From Lachnospiraceae bacterium UBA7784 (GTDB taxonomy: Bacteria > Bacillota > Clostridia > Lachnospirales > Lachnospiraceae), in assembly GCA_002480925.1 (NCBI GenBank), contig DLDA01000015.1, forward strand, positions 1 through 35,282: a DNA stretch of 35,282 bases, in the 5' to 3' direction. Shown piece by piece: positions 33,155-35,282 of this stretch (within the stretch, counting starts at the first letter, position 1; every line of letters begins with the position of its first letter). Made by a program: the position numbers and the translations under genes. The notes under the pieces were generated by a model. It saw only the letters and a program-made list of their open reading frames with translations. It did no database searches and was not told where the DNA came from.

Positions 33155-35282
33155 TCAGTGCAGCAGATCCAGAACTCCCTGATTGATCTGGTTGGTCTGG
33201 GCCAGCATGGACTGCCCCGCCTGCTGCAGGATCGACTGCATCGAATAGAAAGTCATTTCCTTTGCCATATCTGTGTCACGGATACGGGATTCGGCTGCCT
33301 GAGTATTTTCGCTGACATTTCCATTATTCGCATAGGTGTGTTCCAACCTGTTCTGATAAGCACCGTATATGCTTCGTCTGGTGGCCATCTCATCGAGAGC
33401 GACCGACACCATATCCATAGTGGCCTGTGCTTTATCAAAATCGCTGCAGTCAGCTCTTATTATACCCAGCACAAAAGTGTTCAAGGCGAATCTGGGGATC
33501 TTTGTCGCATCACCGACATTGCTGCTGTGCTGAATGTTCAGACCATAATCCTTGAGCTGACCATTGTTTCCCTTCACTTTCACATCTGAAGCAAATTCCG
33601 CCTTCTCTGCCTCTGCCGCATTTGCTGAAGCTGACCAGTCACATATGGTGTAGTCCACCGCGTTAAACTGTGTTTTTGAAGAAAGCATGTCTTCTATCGC
33701 AGCCTCAGAGTACTTCTCGATCAGATCAGACTTAGATGACAATGCATTGCCGTCTTTGTCCTTAAATGTCGTATTAAGCGAATATTTCTTTGCATCTGCT
33801 TTGTCTTTCGCTTTGTCATACTTCCTAAAGGATCCGTCCGTCTCTTTTACATAATCACCATTTGAATCCTCTTTCATTTCTGAATTAACCCAATCTTTCA
33901 GGTCTCCGATGGAATAGGTCATTTTCAGCGTCAGCGGATACTTATCATTATTTATCAGGACGTATGAATAGTCATCCACCACTTTCTTATCATATGGCTG
34001 AGTCTGGAATTTTGCACTGGGATCACCCACCTTATCCGGTCTGTTATCGTATATGTACAGTTTTGAACCATCCGTCTCATACTGTGTAAAATGGTGTCCA
34101 AGGGTATTCCTGCTCCCGACTATGGTCTTAAGCGCCTCTGCTATATCGGATCCCGACTTAACCCCGGCTTGTTTCATGGAATCCAGCGATATACGAAGCT
34201 CATAATCCTGACCAGACTGCTTCATGGAATATTTGTATGTCTTTCCATCCGCTGTCGTAATACTGCTCCCAAAGGTGGTTCCCATGGCATCCGGCTCGAG
34301 CAGAACGCTATAATGATTATTGCAGGTCATACAGGTAGAATCAAATCCGGTTCCGGCCAGCTCCATCACATCCGTAATTTTCTTGAAATCGATAACTGCG
34401 CTGGCGTATGTCTCTTTGCCTAGTGTGACCGTACCTGTAAAGTGCCCGCTCGTCGTTATATTTCCAGCGCCTACCACATCCTTCAGATCTTTTCTGAAAT
34501 AGTTTGTCTTTGAACCGCTTAGCGCAGACAGCTCCTTTGCCTTAATCACATCAGTTATGTAGTCCGTGACGTGTGAGCGCATCTTATCGAGAGGCTCCTT
34601 TACTGAGCCGTCATAGGTAAATGACGTGCTGTTTTTTGAATAAGTCTTTTTCACCGTATTACTGGTAAAATCTACCGTTGCCTTCGAATCATCATCTATC
34701 ACATCGTCTACTGATGCTGTGTCAAAGTCTCTTCCTGCGCCCTTTTCCTCATCGAAAGTTATACTGCCTCCCGATATCTCCGCATTCAGCACATTTGCAG
34801 AGCTCGCTGTAACAGAGGGCTTATAGTCAGTCTTCACTTTTCCATTTATAATCGTTCCATTGACTGCATTTATCAGGCTGTCAAGACTTGTGACATCGTT
34901 ATCCACCGACATAGTAAAAGAAAATGCGCCTATATCAGTTCCCAGATTATTGGTATATGTGATCGTTTTTCCTACCACCTGCTGTGAGAGCTCTATGCCT
35001 GACTTCCACCATGAATCCGTAATCGGAGGATTAAGCGCGCTCCAGGCGATTTTTGAATTATTCACCTGTGTCCAGTTACTACCCGTCGCGTCTCCTTTTT
35101 CAATCCAGACACCGTCCTTATCCGCACCTAGTCTCATTTTCTGATCTTGTAAAAACCCGGCGTCAGCCATTGCCTTTGTCACCTGCACAGTCTGTCCTGC
35201 GGACTTTTCTGATGCGCCGTTTACCAGTGTAAAATCACCATTAAAGGATTCAATCATAGAAAAATCAGCATGATTTACCAGT
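33155..35282 (-). CDS. giant flagellin, 5' end outside the window
   Basis: A reading frame of 708 codons remains open to the right edge, so the true start and the conserved N-terminal D0/D1 part are beyond the window. An apparent Met at 35257 is internal. The C-terminus (RRSIYGAYQNRLEHTYANN, then ESRIRDTDMAKEM and LLH) is standard flagellin D1/D0. Everything upstream, more than 550 residues, is variable domain, rich in Asp, Lys, Ser and Thr, so the filament would have very large outer domains. It contains a CMTC motif with a nearby NNH (coded at 34313-34333) and two further Cys, which is rare in flagellins. It overlaps no neighbour and ends 18 bases before the flagellinolysin gene. Confidence 0.92.
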   Translation of the reverse strand, partial: LVNHADFSMIESFNGDFTLVNGASEKSAGQTVQVTKAMADAGFLQDQKMRLGADKDGVWIEKGDATGSNWTQVNNSKIAWSALNPPITDSWWKSGIELSQQVVGKTITYTNNLGTDIGAFSFTMSVDNDVTSLDSLINAVNGTIINGKVKTDYKPSVTASSANVLNAEISGGSITFDEEKGAGRDFDTASVDDVIDDDSKATVDFTSNTVKKTYSKNSTSFTYDGSVKEPLDKMRSHVTDYITDVIKAKELSALSGSKTNYFRKDLKDVVGAGNITTSGHFTGTVTLGKETYASAVIDFKKITDVMELAGTGFDSTCMTCNNHYSVLLEPDAMGTTFGSSITTADGKTYKYSMKQSGQDYELRISLDSMKQAGVKSGSDIAEALKTIVGSRNTLGHHFTQYETDGSKLYIYDNRPDKVGDPSAKFQTQPYDKKVVDDYSYVLINNDKYPLTLKMTYSIGDLKDWVNSEMKEDSNGDYVKETDGSFRKYDKAKDKADAKKYSLNTTFKDKDGNALSSKSDLIEKYSEAAIEDMLSSKTQFNAVDYTICDWSASANAAEAEKAEFASDVKVKGNNGQLKDYGLNIQHSSNVGDATKIPRFALNTFVLGIIRADCSDFDKAQATMDMVSVALDEMATRRSIYGAYQNRLEHTYANNGNVSENTQAAESRIRDTDMAKEMTFYSMQSILQQAGQSMLAQTNQINQGVLDLLH
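33192..33298. repeat. direct repeat copy B (flagellin C-terminal coding segment)
   Basis: Partner of 31245-31351: 105 of 107 bases identical by eye. It lies in the 3' end of the giant flagellin gene, in the same orientation, 1947 bases apart. Confidence 0.85.

Noticed and set aside
33071..33589. Plus-strand frame of 172 codons
   Set aside because: Antisense to two flagellin genes with strong family motifs; it contains the same repeat sequence seen in reverse.
35255..35257. Internal ATG as start of the giant flagellin
   Set aside because: The frame stays open upstream to the window edge and a flagellin must have an N-terminal D0/D1 domain that is not seen downstream of this codon.

Overview
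The window looks like a chromosomal segment of a motile, anaerobic Gram-positive bacterium of the Clostridia, most likely the family Lachnospiraceae. This is inferred from AGGAGG-type ribosome binding sites, a DHHW/MBOAT/DUF4358 surface-modification cassette, a Firmicute-style type IV pilus operon, an anaerobic (cbi-type) cobalamin operon and large flagellins. Nearly everything reads on the minus strand; the one plus-strand gene I accept is an ABC ATPase at 28920-29660. Coding density is very high, no gene-free stretch exceeds about 140 bases, and I see no tRNA, rRNA, CRISPR array or mobile element.

Layout, right to left in the direction of transcription. (1) 31208-35282: two tandem flagellin genes. 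The first is very large and runs off the right edge. The second carries a zinc-metalloprotease domain in its variable region (flagellinolysin type). Their 3' ends share a nearly identical stretch of about 107 bp. (2) 29641-31134: cobyric acid synthase, convergent with the ABC ATPase. (3) 18969-28878: an eleven-gene cobalamin operon whose genes mostly overlap by 4 bases: alpha/beta hydrolase, histidine phosphatase, cbiB, cobD, cbiC, cbiD, cbiF, cbiG, a cbiJ-cbiE fusion, cbiA and a Cys-rich protein. It starts from a good sigma-A promoter lying inside the start of the divergent ATPase gene and ends at a strong hairpin that also buries the ribosome binding site of the next gene. (4) 11251-18923: surface functions. 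These are a secreted transglutaminase-fold protein with a C-terminal Fn3-like domain, a chemoreceptor, and a four-gene unit of membrane-anchored transglutaminase-fold protein, DUF4358 lipoprotein, MBOAT acyltransferase and DHHW/AlgX-like partner. (5) 10495-11175: a hexapeptide-repeat acyltransferase with its own promoter. (6) 1-10367: a type IV pilus operon, pilC-pilD-pilM/N fusion-pilO followed by four pilin-like genes, three of them with a consensus prepilin signal, and a truncated exported protein at the left edge.

Together the window encodes two surface appendages, a polymer-acetylation cassette and most of the middle and late steps of corrin ring synthesis. The pilus operon lacks the assembly and retraction ATPases. 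The cobalamin set lacks the chelatase, CbiL, CbiH, CbiT, CobA and the CobU/S/T steps, which must lie elsewhere if the pathways are complete. No cobalamin riboswitch is visible, because the leaders are too short. The most notable items are the protease-bearing flagellin beside a giant Cys-containing flagellin, two cobalamin genes that look leaderless, and the terminator that covers a ribosome binding site.
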